Source of the DNA: Chloroflexota bacterium
GTDB taxonomy: Bacteria; Chloroflexota; Anaerolineae; Aggregatilineales; Phototrophicaceae
Direction: 5' to 3'
Assembly: GCA_028875185.1 (NCBI GenBank)
Contig: JAPPFH010000131.1
Location: 62,001-126,000, forward strand
Length of the DNA stretch: 64,000 nucleotides
Shown here: positions 16,117 through 24,648 of the stretch, piece after piece
Numbering within the stretch: the first letter of the stretch is position 1
Layout of the letters: every line of letters begins with the position of its first letter
Made by a program: the position numbers and the translations under genes
Notes under the pieces: generated by a model
Databases searched by the model: none
What the model was told of the DNA's origin: nothing
Seen by the model: the letters and a program-made list of their open reading frames with translations, nothing else

Positions 16117-17718
16117 TCAGTCGAAGTCGCGGTAACGCCATTCGCCGTCGACCATTGTACCCAAGACCTTGAGCTCGAGGATTTCCTCGGGCTCAACCTG
16201 GTAGATATCGCGGTCAAGCACTATCAGGTCGGCGAGGTAGCCCTCGCTCAGTTTTCCCAAGCGGTCTTCCATGCGCGCGGCAAAGGCTGGTCCCTGCGTG
16301 AAGCCGAGAATCGTTTCGTGGATTCCGAGCCTCGCTTCGGGATACCAGCCACCGTCGGGCTTGCCATCACGTTTGCGGGTGACTGCGGCGTGGATGCCGA
16401 TCAAGGGGTCCAGCGGCTCGACTGGCGCATCCGACCCGAATGCCACCCGCGCGCCCTTTTCCAGTTGCAAGCGCGGGTTATAAGCGTAAGCTGCGCGTTC
16501 GCCCCAATAGCGATCGGCGGTGACCATGTCGGATGTCGCGTGGATGGGCTGCATGGAGGCGATCACATCGAGCTCGGCCAAACGATCGGCGTCCTGCGGG
16601 TGGACGATCTGAACGTGCTCGATGCGATGCCGGCGACAAGAGCGAGCTTCGCCTCTTTCCGCTTCTTGGCGCCGGACGCTTTCAAATACATCCAGCGCGT
16701 CATGCACCGCTTTATCGCCGATTGCATGGACGCTCGAAGGCAAGCCAAATTCGCTGGCGCGGCTGACATATTCGATCATCTCTTCCTTGTCGACCAAAGC
16801 CATACCGTAATTGTCCGACTCACCCAGATAGGGATCGAACATCAGCGCGGTCTTGGGTCCCAGCGCGCCATCGGCGAATAGTTTAAGCGCGCCAATGCGT
16901 ATCCAGTCATCGCCGAAACCTGAACGAATGCCCGATGCAATCGCCGCATCCAGCCAGGGCTGGTTAATCTGCTTCAGCACCCGCAGCGAGAGCGCGCCGC
17001 GTTCTCGCAGGATTTGCAGCGCCGCGAGGCAAGTCGGCTCATCGAAATCGTGGATCATGGTGACGCCCGAGCGAAGCGCTCGCGCTTGCGCATCCATCAT
17101 CATGTCGGCGAGCTCGTCGCCCGCCGGGCTCGGTATGCGCGCGCTGACCAAGTCCATCGCCGTCTCTAGCAGAATGCCGGTGGCGGCGCCGTCAGCGTCG
17201 CGCAGGATCTGACCGCCCTCAGGATCCGCTGTACTGTCCGTAATGCCCGCCCGCTGCAAAGCCGCGGTATTGACCCAAGCGGCGTGCCCGCTCTTGGCGC
17301 TTAGATAAACCGGATGGACTGGCGCCACCTCGTCAAGGTCGTGTCGCGTGGGGAATGCGCGGTCGCGCCAGAGGTCCTGCGCCCAGCCTTGGCCTTGCAC
17401 CCATTCTCCGGCGGGCGTTTCGCGAACGCGCTCTCTCACTTGATCAATAGCAATCTGCTTCTGCGGCGCTTCAAAGATATTGACCGAACGCAGCGCCCGT
17501 GATTGCGCCTCCCAGTGCAGATGCGCATCGGTGAGCCCGGGCAGGACCGTCTGTCCGTCCAAATTGACGACGCGTGTCCCAGCGTTGGCAAGCTGCCGAA
17601 TCTCGTCGTCAGCGCCCAGCGCAACTACCCGGCCGTAGCTGATGGCAAGCGACTTGACCCGCGGTCGATTCTCGTTGAGAGTGATGATATTCCCGTTCAA
17701 AAGAATTGTATCAATCAT
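16117..17718 (-). CDS. Amidohydrolase family 3 protein (YtcJ-like)
   Basis: A 533-residue metal-dependent amidohydrolase of the YtcJ group, acting on an amide or ester bond of an unknown small substrate. The N-terminal composite beta domain (LLNGNIITLNENRPRVKSLA) is followed by the barrel with metal site DAHLHWEAQ, the later SVHAIGDKAVHDALD, HRIEHVQIVHPQDA and GSDAPVEPLDPL, with the catalytic Asp. The ATG at 17718 is preferred: AAGGA lies just upstream, and it overlaps the PfkB kinase stop by eight bases. No signal peptide is seen. Cotranscription with a sugar-kinase-like gene hints at a salvage or catabolic role, but the substrate cannot be read from sequence. Confidence 0.88.
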   Translation of the reverse strand: MIDTILLNGNIITLNENRPRVKSLAISYGRVVALGADDEIRQLANAGTRVVNLDGQTVLPGLTDAHLHWEAQSRALRSVNIFEAPQKQIAIDQVRERVRETPAGEWVQGQGWAQDLWRDRAFPTRHDLDEVAPVHPVYLSAKSGHAAWVNTAALQRAGITDSTADPEGGQILRDADGAATGILLETAMDLVSARIPSPAGDELADMMMDAQARALRSGVTMIHDFDEPTCLAALQILRERGALSLRVLKQINQPWLDAAIASGIRSGFGDDWIRIGALKLFADGALGPKTALMFDPYLGESDNYGMALVDKEEMIEYVSRASEFGLPSSVHAIGDKAVHDALDVFESVRRQEAERGEARSCRRHRIEHVQIVHPQDADRLAELDVIASMQPIHATSDMVTADRYWGERAAYAYNPRLQLEKGARVAFGSDAPVEPLDPLIGIHAAVTRKRDGKPDGGWYPEARLGIHETILGFTQGPAFAARMEDRLGKLSEGYLADLIVLDRDIYQVEPEEILELKVLGTMVDGEWRYRDFD

Positions 17719-18616
17719 GCGGTATTCCTTTTTCAGCTTCTTCATTCAGCCGCTTCAATTCGCTGCCAATTTCAGCCGCCCTTGGCGCGCTATCCAGCCC
17801 GCGGCGAGTCACCGAATAGGCGGCCAACTTTCCCGCTAATCGCACCGCTTTTTCGACATCACCGCCAAGAACCTTCAGCGACCCCAGCAGCGATGCGGCA
17901 AAGACATCGCCGGCGCCCGTCAAATCCTGCGGCGCAACCGCGAGGCTCTCGTAGCCTATGGCATCGCCATGGCAATAGTATGTGCCGCCTTCGCGTCCCT
18001 TGGTCACGATCAGATGCTTGCAAACACGCCGCATGTCATCGGTTATCTGTGGAAATTGACGAACATCCTCTTCGCTATAAACGACGATACCGATTCGCTC
18101 AAGGGCTTTTTCGTCAAACCAAGGCCGAAATCGTACCAGCCCTAGATCATCCCAGCGCCGCATCAAGCCCTGCAAGGTTAACATGATTGTCGCATTGGGA
18201 AAGCCGCGCGCCATCTCCAGCGCGTCAATTTCCGCCGCCAGCGGTCCCAAATGGACATAAGGCGCGGAGGTCCACTCTTGCGGCACATCACTCAGCGAGA
18301 TCGGACAGGCGGTCGCGCGCACGTATTGCCGGCGACCGCCGTCGCTGTATACGTTTTCATAAGTGAGTGATTGCTCGCTGGGGAGAACATGGAGCTCGCC
18401 ATGGGACCGCAACTCATCAAGCAATGGCTCGTTGGCGGCGGCGCTGGTCACGATGCCGACGCGGTGTCCGAATGCGGTATAAGTCGGCGCGGCGTATGAG
18501 ACGGTTCCACCCAGCAATCGCCTGCCGGGCACAAGATCGACGGTCAAGTGACCGATCAGGAGAACATCAATGGCGCTTGTCAAGGATTGTACCGTGTAGG
18601 CAACAAGGGAATGCAA
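17711..18616 (-). CDS. PfkB-family carbohydrate kinase
   Basis: A ribokinase-fold kinase of 301 residues. The glycine-rich N-terminal region RRLLGGTVSYAAPTYTAFGH and the C-terminal signature DLTGAGDVFAASLLGSL, with the catalytic Asp of GAGD, are both present. The substrate could be a sugar, nucleoside or related alcohol. Homologues start close to the strand IDVLLIGHLTVDLV, so the true start may be somewhat downstream of 18616. It is followed directly, with overlap, by the YtcJ-like amidohydrolase, implying one transcript and a joint pathway of unknown substrate. Confidence 0.85.
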   Translation of the reverse strand: MHSLVAYTVQSLTSAIDVLLIGHLTVDLVPGRRLLGGTVSYAAPTYTAFGHRVGIVTSAAANEPLLDELRSHGELHVLPSEQSLTYENVYSDGGRRQYVRATACPISLSDVPQEWTSAPYVHLGPLAAEIDALEMARGFPNATIMLTLQGLMRRWDDLGLVRFRPWFDEKALERIGIVVYSEEDVRQFPQITDDMRRVCKHLIVTKGREGGTYYCHGDAIGYESLAVAPQDLTGAGDVFAASLLGSLKVLGGDVEKAVRLAGKLAAYSVTRRGLDSAPRAAEIGSELKRLNEEAEKGIPHD

Positions 18617-18666
18617 TTCCAGCAGAGTGGATGTTCGGCAATCACGCGGATGACGTAATTGGGCGG

Positions 18667-19413
18667 CTAGTTGGGAACGATGGTAACTTTCCGCGTGCGC
18701 CCCTCGCCCACGCTGCGCGTCGTTACATCTTGGCGGCTGCGGAGCGCCAGGTGAATGATGCGCCTTTCGTTGGCGTGCATCGGCTCAAGCGTGATCGTTC
18801 GCTGCTGTTGCACCGCTTGCCGCGCCATACGCTGCGCCAATCCTCGCAGGCGGTTCGATCGACCGGCCTTGTAACCAGCCACATCCACGATGACATTCGC
18901 CCGCCTTTCAAGCCGCCGGCTGCAAATCAAACGTACGATGTGCTGCAACGAAGACAAGGTTTCGCCTCGGCGCCCGATCAAGCGATTTATGCGACTGCCG
19001 GTCACATTCAGCATCCAATGCGGCGCATCCTCGTCGTCATCTTCCGTGCGATGCACTTTGACACTCGCGTCAATCCGCATGCGCTCCAGAAGCTCAAGCA
19101 AGACTTGCCGGCCGACAACCGCGTCCTCATCCAATTCTTCGTCGGCAACATCGGCTAGCTCGATTTTGTCCTGCGCCTGGGTACTGTCTGTTGCCGGCTC
19201 GTCAGCTTCTTGGCTCGCTTGGCTCGCTTGGCTCTTGCGCCGCCCGATTAAGACGATTCTGACGCGAGCCTCGCGCGCGCCGAAACCAAACAAGCCCGTA
19301 TTGGGCTCTTCCAATACCTCAATCATCACATCAGCGGGCGTGGCGTCTAATTCAGCCAAACCCTTATTGATCGCCGCATCAACAGAATTGGCGGTTACTT
19401 CGATCATCTCCAT
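18667..19413 (-). CDS. jag: Jag/KhpB-type RNA-binding protein
   Basis: A SpoIIIJ-associated protein of 248 residues. It has a Jag-N domain (VTANSVDAAINKGLAEL, then GLFGFGAREARVRI), an acidic linker, a type II KH domain with the loop GRRGETLSSLQHIV, and a C-terminal R3H domain (ERRIIHLALR) followed by a basic tail. KhpB proteins bind many RNAs and influence cell elongation and division. The gene follows yidC, its usual partner, after 40 bases. All expected domains are intact, although the linker is richer in Asp and Gln than in Firmicutes. Confidence 0.94.
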   Translation of the reverse strand: MEMIEVTANSVDAAINKGLAELDATPADVMIEVLEEPNTGLFGFGAREARVRIVLIGRRKSQASQASQEADEPATDSTQAQDKIELADVADEELDEDAVVGRQVLLELLERMRIDASVKVHRTEDDDEDAPHWMLNVTGSRINRLIGRRGETLSSLQHIVRLICSRRLERRANVIVDVAGYKAGRSNRLRGLAQRMARQAVQQQRTITLEPMHANERRIIHLALRSRQDVTTRSVGEGRTRKVTIVPN

Positions 19414-19453
19414 GAATCAGGTCCTTTGTAGGCAGTGAAGCCGTGGCGACAGG

Positions 19454-20350
19454 TCATTTCTTGCGCGGTTTCTTCTTCCTGCGTTTTCGCGTCTTCTTTA
19501 CCGGCTCATCATCCTCGAGCACAATCTCCACCGGCGCGTCATCAGTTTGCTTTTTACGGAACAATTTGTCCAAGACACTGCGCCCTTGCGGGCTGTATTG
19601 CACGATGCCAATCAGGTTGGAGGCGACAAAGTAAATCGACAAACCCACAGAAAACGACAGAGAGAAAAAGCCGAACATGATTGGCATGATCGTCGTCATG
19701 CTTTGCATAATCTGCGTCTGACCACCGCGCGGCTTCTCATCCTCATCATCGTCATCGCTTTTTTCAGATTTCTGTTTAGTCGTCATCATTGTGAGCTTCT
19801 GCTGCGCCCAGGTCGTGATGAGCACCAGCAATGGGAGCAGAAGCGAATAATGCGGATTCTCGGTTGGCGCCAGCGTCAAATCCAATGCCGGCAGGAATTC
19901 CGCCAATTGTGGAATCGGCGTCCACATTCGCTGCAGCGGGATCAGCGAATCCAATCCGGGAATGAGCAAGCGCTCGGACAGGTCAACCAACTGAAAGGGC
20001 GTGGCCGCCAGCGCAAAGAAAATCGCCTGATACAATCCGATCAATATGGGAAACTGAATAACCATCGGGAAGCAGCCGCCAACCGGATTGACCTTGTTCT
20101 CCCGATACAGCTTCATTTGCGCCTGCGACATCTTTTCTTTATCGTTCTTGTACTTCTCCTGCAGCTTCTTGAGTTGCGGCTGAATCTGCTGCATCTTGCG
20201 TGAGGACTCTTGCTGTTTCGCCAGCAGCGGATAGGTCAGAAAGCGGATGATGACCGTCAATACAACAATCGCCAAAACGATATCCTGGTTCAAGGCGGCG
20301 TAAAGCCACGCCAGAATACTTACGAAGGGATTAAGGATTAAGTCCCACAT
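19454..20350 (-). CDS. yidC: Membrane protein insertase YidC
   Basis: A 298-residue YidC/Oxa1 insertase that places proteins into the cytoplasmic membrane with or without the Sec channel. It is the short form without the large periplasmic domain of Proteobacteria. The groove Arg is seen in VLTVIIRFLTYPLL, the cytoplasmic helical hairpin in QQIQPQLKKLQEKYKNDKE, and the membrane segment in CFPMVIQFPILIGLYQAIFF. A lysine-rich tail (KKTRKRRKKKPRKK) could bind ribosomes, as in other short YidCs. An acidic insert (SDDDDEDEKPRGG) lies in the last cytoplasmic loop. No lipoprotein signal is seen at the N terminus. Confidence 0.97.
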   Translation of the reverse strand: MWDLILNPFVSILAWLYAALNQDIVLAIVVLTVIIRFLTYPLLAKQQESSRKMQQIQPQLKKLQEKYKNDKEKMSQAQMKLYRENKVNPVGGCFPMVIQFPILIGLYQAIFFALAATPFQLVDLSERLLIPGLDSLIPLQRMWTPIPQLAEFLPALDLTLAPTENPHYSLLLPLLVLITTWAQQKLTMMTTKQKSEKSDDDDEDEKPRGGQTQIMQSMTTIMPIMFGFFSLSFSVGLSIYFVASNLIGIVQYSPQGRSVLDKLFRKKQTDDAPVEIVLEDDEPVKKTRKRRKKKPRKK

Positions 20351-20373
20351 GCGGTCATGCCCCCGTCGATGGA

Positions 20374-21525
20374 TTACCGCGGATAGACCCAGGTCTGGCG
20401 CCCATCGACCTCAAAGGCGATCAGCAATCGGCCTTCATCGACCGACGAAACAAGCAAGAGCGGCACATCAATTTTCAAGCTATCGCTCGGCTCCAGGAAA
20501 AGCATATCACCGAGCAATTCCGGCAGGTTGTCGATTTCGCGCGAGTTGATGAGGACACCATCGCGCCGGTCCAACCAGTAAACCCGCCCGTCGCGCGATG
20601 CCACGATCACCCGATCCTGGTAAACTATCGGGCCTGCCCGTATGCCCCGTTCCGCGATCTGATTCGACCACAGCGGCTGAAGATAATTCTCGCTGTCCAG
20701 CGCGTGGACGTATCCGCTCAGATCCGCCAGGTAAATGATGCCGTTCGCATCCATCGCCGGCGTGCCCCAAACCCAATTCTGAGTGGCGTAGCTGTTGAGG
20801 ATTTCGCCATCGAGCGAGATCTCAAAAAAGCTCTTGTTGAAGCTGCCCACGTAAAGGCGATCATTCGCCAGCAAGGGGGTTGAGGCTACGCTGCCGCCCA
20901 AATCCAGGGACCAAATCAGCTGGCCGCTGCTGCGGTCAAGCGCGTACAAATGATGATCGACCGACGACGCGATTATCATGTCCGCCGCAAGCAGCGGCTT
21001 CGCCCAGATGCCCTCTTCGGTAGGAAATCGCCAGATTTCGCGGTAATCCAACATCGAACGCGCGCTCAAACCACCATTCTGATATGGGATGTAAATAATG
21101 TCTTCGACGACCAGCGAATCGGCGACAACTTTGTCATCAAGTGGAATCATCCGCGGCACGTCCACCAAGACCGGATCGACCTTCCAAAGGCTGCCGCTGT
21201 TGGCGGTGACCAGCATCGTCTCCTCATCAACAACGATGGGCAGACTGTAGAATTGCGCGCCGCCAAAATCGGACCCGCGCAGAATCCAGCTTCGCGGATT
21301 ATTGTCCTTATCCAGGAGCGCCGCCCCATTCAACGGGTTGACCAAGCGCAAGGGCGCGCCGTTTGCCGGGTTCAAAAGTGCGACATCGTTGTTGTAAGCC
21401 AGCGCGATGTTCTGCTCGCCATTGATTTCGACCAAGCCAACCGAGGGCCAACTGACGCCCATGCGCGCGCCAACGCATCCCGATACCAACAATGCGGCCA
21501 AAGACAGAATCAGGTAGAGCGACAT
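20374..21525 (-). CDS. PQQ-type beta-propeller lipoprotein (BamB-like)
   Basis: A 383-residue exported lipoprotein. The N terminus MSLYLILSLAALLVSGC is a signal peptide with a lipobox ending at Cys17. The rest shows repeated propeller blades: LLAADMIIASSVDHHLYALD, then WSLDLGGSVASTPLLANDRL, and GPIVYQDRVIVASRDGRVYW. This is the PQQ-repeat pattern of BamB, where it is structural and needs no cofactor. I start at ATG 21525 because the longer frame from 21552 adds basic residues before the signal. It sits between yidD and yidC, so it may work with membrane protein insertion or folding; that is inference from position. Confidence 0.88.
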   Translation of the reverse strand: MSLYLILSLAALLVSGCVGARMGVSWPSVGLVEINGEQNIALAYNNDVALLNPANGAPLRLVNPLNGAALLDKDNNPRSWILRGSDFGGAQFYSLPIVVDEETMLVTANSGSLWKVDPVLVDVPRMIPLDDKVVADSLVVEDIIYIPYQNGGLSARSMLDYREIWRFPTEEGIWAKPLLAADMIIASSVDHHLYALDRSSGQLIWSLDLGGSVASTPLLANDRLYVGSFNKSFFEISLDGEILNSYATQNWVWGTPAMDANGIIYLADLSGYVHALDSENYLQPLWSNQIAERGIRAGPIVYQDRVIVASRDGRVYWLDRRDGVLINSREIDNLPELLGDMLFLEPSDSLKIDVPLLLVSSVDEGRLLIAFEVDGRQTWVYPR

Positions 21526-21552
21526 GCGCCTTCGTTCTAAATCTAGCAACAA

Positions 21553-21774
21553 TCACTCCTTCGGCGGAACTGGATCGTAGCCACCGGGGTTCAGCGGATG
21601 GCAACGCATGATCCGTCTCAGTCCCATCCATGTCCCTCGCACTGGACCATAAGCCTCAACCGCTTCATAGGTGTAAACCGAGCAAGTCGGCGTGAATCGG
21701 CAGGCGTCTGGCAAAAGGGGCGAGACAAATCGTTTATACACCCGAATCGCGCTCAAGAGCGCCCACTTAAGCAT
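21553..21774 (-). CDS. yidD: Membrane protein insertion efficiency factor YidD
   Basis: A 73-residue YidD protein. Family marks are IRVYKRFVSPLLPDACRF, the Cys pair CRFTPTCSVYTYEAV, and GLRRIMRCHPLNPGGYDPVP. It associates with the inner membrane and aids YidC-dependent insertion. The start at ATG 21774 is one base after the rnpA stop (TGAGATG), so translation is coupled; the longer frame to 21876 lies inside rnpA. The product ends 28 bases before the lipoprotein gene. Confidence 0.95.
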   Translation of the reverse strand: MLKWALLSAIRVYKRFVSPLLPDACRFTPTCSVYTYEAVEAYGPVRGTWMGLRRIMRCHPLNPGGYDPVPPKE

Positions 21775-21775
21775 C

Positions 21776-22117
21776 TCAGCAGTTTCCCATAAGCTGAGCC
21801 TGGCGCAGCAACCCACAGAGTATACGTTGCATTTCGTCAAAAGGTTGCCGCACCAGTGAGGGACGCGCGATGACAACTACATCAAATCCTTGGCGCAATC
21901 CGTCATGAAGGCGCGCCAGAATCGCCCGCAAGCGCCTTCTGCATTTATTGCGCGCTACGGCTTTCCCGAGTCGCCTGGATGTCACGATTCCATACCGATT
22001 ATGGGTTAGGTCACTTCGGCAAACGCTAATGAAAATGTCGCGATCGCGGTAAACGGCGCCCGACCGTCGCACCCGAGCGAAGTCTTCCCGCCGGCGCAAC
22101 CGCAATGGCGCCCTCAT
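21776..22117 (-). CDS. rnpA: Ribonuclease P protein component
   Basis: The protein subunit that helps RNase P RNA bind and cleave precursor tRNA. It is 113 residues and strongly basic, with the RNR-like core NRYGIVTSRRLGKAVARNKCRRRLR and an N-terminal LRRREDFARVRRSG. The ATG at 22117 lies three bases after the rpmH stop; a TTG at 22120 directly abutting the stop is also possible. The tight coupling to rpmH is the universal bacterial arrangement. Confidence 0.97.
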   Translation of the reverse strand: MRAPLRLRRREDFARVRRSGAVYRDRDIFISVCRSDLTHNRYGIVTSRRLGKAVARNKCRRRLRAILARLHDGLRQGFDVVVIARPSLVRQPFDEMQRILCGLLRQAQLMGNC

Positions 22118-22120
22118 CAA

Positions 22121-22300
22121 TTAGCTGGCGTTCCAATTTGTCTTCTTGACATGATTCGGCCGAACCGTCAGCTTATGACGGCCCCGCAGCCGACGAGCCT
22201 TTAGCACACGTCGTCCGCCACGCGTACTCATGCGCTTGCGGAAGCCATGCACACGTTTACGCCGGCGAACCTTCGGCTGCCAGGTTCGTTTCGTTGACAT
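22121..22300 (-). CDS. rpmH: 50S ribosomal protein L34
   Basis: A 59-codon gene on the reverse strand, too short for a typical 60-aa cutoff. The product starts [20 protein letters not shown], then [18 protein letters not shown], and ends in an unusual extension [13 protein letters not shown]. The core RxHGFRxRMxTxxGRxVLxxRRxxGR is diagnostic for L34, a component of the large ribosomal subunit. The tail after the LRGRHKLTV core is longer than the typical 44-50 residues. The gene lies 44 bases downstream of a near-consensus promoter and directly abuts rnpA. Confidence 0.97.
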   Translation of the reverse strand: MSTKRTWQPKVRRRKRVHGFRKRMSTRGGRRVLKARRLRGRHKLTVRPNHVKKTNWNAS

Positions 22301-22343
22301 TGATTCTGCCTTTGTCTACTGCCACCTTACAACATAGCGCTTA

Positions 22344-22372
22344 AGTATAGTGCAGCTAGATTCGATGGTCAA
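22344..22372 (-). promoter_or_regulatory. Near-consensus sigma-70 promoter of the rpmH operon
   Basis: On the reverse strand, TTGACC (22372-22367), a 17-base spacer and TATACT (22349-22344), 44 bases before the rpmH ATG. In the 310-base gap I see this promoter and the divergent one at 22493-22522, but no cluster of DnaA boxes. Confidence 0.75.
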
Positions 22373-22492
22373 CCGCGGTTTGGATTCGGCGATAGGCGCC
22401 AATCTAAGCAACTGAAGTCCGCGCAAAACATCAGATGCCTGGCGCCAGTCATAAAATCCTTTACAATCCTGGCTGATTCATCCAAGTACCGC

Positions 22493-22522
22493 TTGACTGA
22501 TTCGCCAGCAATACAGTAGGAT
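22493..22522 (+). promoter_or_regulatory. Candidate sigma-70 promoter of the three-gene unknown cassette
   Basis: TTGACT at 22493-22498, an 18-base spacer and TAGGAT at 22517-22522, about 90 bases ahead of the first cassette gene. Confidence 0.5.
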
Positions 22523-22610
22523 TACCGCGTCGTAAAGCCTTCATTCCCGACTGCGTTATATTTGCGCCGACATCACGACCAGTTCGAATAATTGAGGGAG
22601 GCGCCTCGCC

Positions 22611-24188
22611 TTGCTCCCGGCACAACATTGGGCACACAGTTTTTCAATCGGCGCTAAAGACATTGACGGCATCACCAACCTCTTGCTGGAAAATGAATCG
22701 CCCCTCACCGCTATACAACTGGCAACAGAGATAATTGGAAAGCGCGAAGCAAATCTGCGCCAGCAATTGCAGGAACAATACAAAGGGGCAAAGATCTACC
22801 GGCCAGCCGACAGTTTTGAAGTTGGCGACCGTCTCATATTTTCGCAGTTCAACTACGCCACCGCCAGTGTCGTGCGCCTGCGGACGGGCCGCAGCGCGGA
22901 TCTTAAGCCAATCAAGATTGCCTCGGTTATTTTTGATGATGACAAAGGCGCCAGCGAGAACGGCCAGCGAGAGTTCGTTGTCGAATACGAGGCTGATCAT
23001 CCGCTCAACGACCGCGATATGAACCGTCACCCTAGCCTAGTGGACACCAGCTACTCCACAGAGGATATTCTCAACGATGTGTCCACGACCATCATTGATC
23101 AAGTGAATGACGCCTTAGAGCGCAATTCGGATTTGGTGCGCATCTCCGGCACCTGGTTCGTACGCGAATTAATGGTCGATGTCGATATCGGTCATTTGCA
23201 CTTGGCGGAAGCCGTGCTTGATATGCATGGGGGCGGTCCCTTGCGGACTGAGCAAATCTTGAATGAGATTGGCGGCATGGGAGACGCGCCGACGCCTTTG
23301 CAAGTTTTTTCCCTCAATTACGCCATGAACGAAGATGAACGCTTCGATGAGGTCGGGCCCGCCGGTCAAGTCCTCTGGCATTTGACGCGATTGTTGCCGC
23401 GGATGGTGCGGCAGGTGCCAACCATCCTTCAGTACCGTCCCATTGATTACGATCGAGCGCTGCTCACTGGCGAAATGCTGCAGCTGGAGTACGACCTGGA
23501 TGACGAGCATTCGCCGATTTCGTCGCCGCCCCCCGATGACGAAGTCATGCTGACATTGACGTATCCGCACAGACGCGTGGGCACGCTGCCCATTAATTCC
23601 GAAACCAGATACGTCTTCCCCGATGCCAGGACGCCGCGTATCGCAATCACTATCGTGGATGTGCTCGACAGACAGGAATTCCCCTGCTGGGTTGTGCACG
23701 AGTTCAAATATGTTTTTGGTCTGGCGCCGATTTTTCAGAAGCACCACCTTCCGGTTGGCGCCTACGTTTACCTTAACCGCACTGCCGACCCCAGCAAACT
23801 CGAAATCGAATTCGATGATTACCGGCCGCGCACCGAATGGATCCCTCTCGTCGAGCGGACAGCCAACGATCGCTTGCGCTTTCAAACTGCCAAGCGCGCG
23901 ATCGGCGCCGATTATGACGAACTCATAATTGTCGGCGTCAATAACCTGCCCGAAGTCGACAAGCTCGGTAAGGATATCCAGCTCAAGCGAGTGACCCTGA
24001 CAGAATTATTGCGCAGTTTAGTCGCCGAGCTTAGCCGGCAAAACCCGCAGGGCGCGGTTCACTCCAAGGTCCTGTACAGCGCGCTGAATATCCTGCGCCG
24101 CTGCCCGCCGGGTCCGATGTTCGCAACGCTCATTTCAAATCCGGACTTTGAATACGTTGGCGGCAATTACTGGAAACCCAGCATTTAG
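22611..24188 (+). CDS. Unrecognised 525-aa protein, first gene of a conserved-looking cassette
   Basis: I do not recognise a named family. The N-terminal region (LLLENESPLTAIQLATEIIG) and the C-terminal region (AVHSKVLYSALNILRRCPPG, then FEYVGGNYW) both read like small winged-helix domains of the HARE/RpoE-delta kind, where a beta wing ends in GG-x-YW. Between them lie about 400 residues of mixed alpha/beta sequence with acidic strands and no obvious nuclease, ATPase or methylase motif. Start is TTG at 22611, with GGGAGG about ten bases upstream. It is followed after 16 bases by the second cassette gene. A DNA-binding or transcription-related role is only suggested by the winged-helix look. 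Confidence 0.6.
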   Translation: MLPAQHWAHSFSIGAKDIDGITNLLLENESPLTAIQLATEIIGKREANLRQQLQEQYKGAKIYRPADSFEVGDRLIFSQFNYATASVVRLRTGRSADLKPIKIASVIFDDDKGASENGQREFVVEYEADHPLNDRDMNRHPSLVDTSYSTEDILNDVSTTIIDQVNDALERNSDLVRISGTWFVRELMVDVDIGHLHLAEAVLDMHGGGPLRTEQILNEIGGMGDAPTPLQVFSLNYAMNEDERFDEVGPAGQVLWHLTRLLPRMVRQVPTILQYRPIDYDRALLTGEMLQLEYDLDDEHSPISSPPPDDEVMLTLTYPHRRVGTLPINSETRYVFPDARTPRIAITIVDVLDRQEFPCWVVHEFKYVFGLAPIFQKHHLPVGAYVYLNRTADPSKLEIEFDDYRPRTEWIPLVERTANDRLRFQTAKRAIGADYDELIIVGVNNLPEVDKLGKDIQLKRVTLTELLRSLVAELSRQNPQGAVHSKVLYSALNILRRCPPGPMFATLISNPDFEYVGGNYWKPSI

Positions 24189-24204
24189 CCGGAAGGAGTG
24201 GCGA

Positions 24205-24645
24205 ATGCCGCTCAACTATCTAATCAAGCCCAGCGTCGAGACCAAGTTCTACATCGATTATAAGTGGTGGGATCAGAGCCGCGACGACCTGCGAATCTAC
24301 CTGCGAACGCATTTGACGCCCGATCAGCAGCATGCGCTGGAACATGCCAACCCTGGCGAAGTTTTCGATTACGTTGATCCGCAATCCGGCGAAGTCTACC
24401 AGATGGATGCGCTTGGCTTGGCGATTCGCGAGTCAGCTGCACGCGCCGACTTCATCAGCGGGAATATCGGCTTGATCGACAGTGTTTTTCGCGCTTTGCT
24501 CGTCAATGGCAATGAACCGCTCAATGCGCTTGAACTGGCGGAACTTACCGGACGCAACGCAGCGACTATCCTCAAAACAATCGGCGGCGTCCGCAATTAC
24601 CGCGGCATACGTCCGCATAGATCGAATGACGGATTGGCAGGCTGA
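24205..24645 (+). CDS. Unrecognised protein, second gene of the cassette
   Basis: A 146-residue soluble protein starting MPLNYLIKPSVETKFYIDY with a fine SD (GGAAGGAG) upstream of ATG 24205. A region rich in aromatic and charged residues (WWDQSRDDLRIYLRTHL) is followed by EVFDYVDPQSGEVYQMDAL, then a C-terminal helical domain that could be a winged helix (GNEPLNALELAELTGRNAAT, then ILKTIGGVRNYRGIRP). I recall similar unnamed proteins from filamentous and anaerobic Chloroflexi, always as uncharacterised entries. Both neighbours are within 20 bases, so one operon is likely. Function unknown. Confidence 0.65.
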   Translation: MPLNYLIKPSVETKFYIDYKWWDQSRDDLRIYLRTHLTPDQQHALEHANPGEVFDYVDPQSGEVYQMDALGLAIRESAARADFISGNIGLIDSVFRALLVNGNEPLNALELAELTGRNAATILKTIGGVRNYRGIRPHRSNDGLAG

Positions 24646-24648
24646 ATC

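Noticed and set aside
22301-22610. Possible chromosomal origin beside rpmH
   Set aside because: The rpmH-rnpA side of oriC is often here in other bacteria, but there is no dnaA or dnaN and no cluster of TTATCCACA boxes; both halves are explained by divergent promoters.
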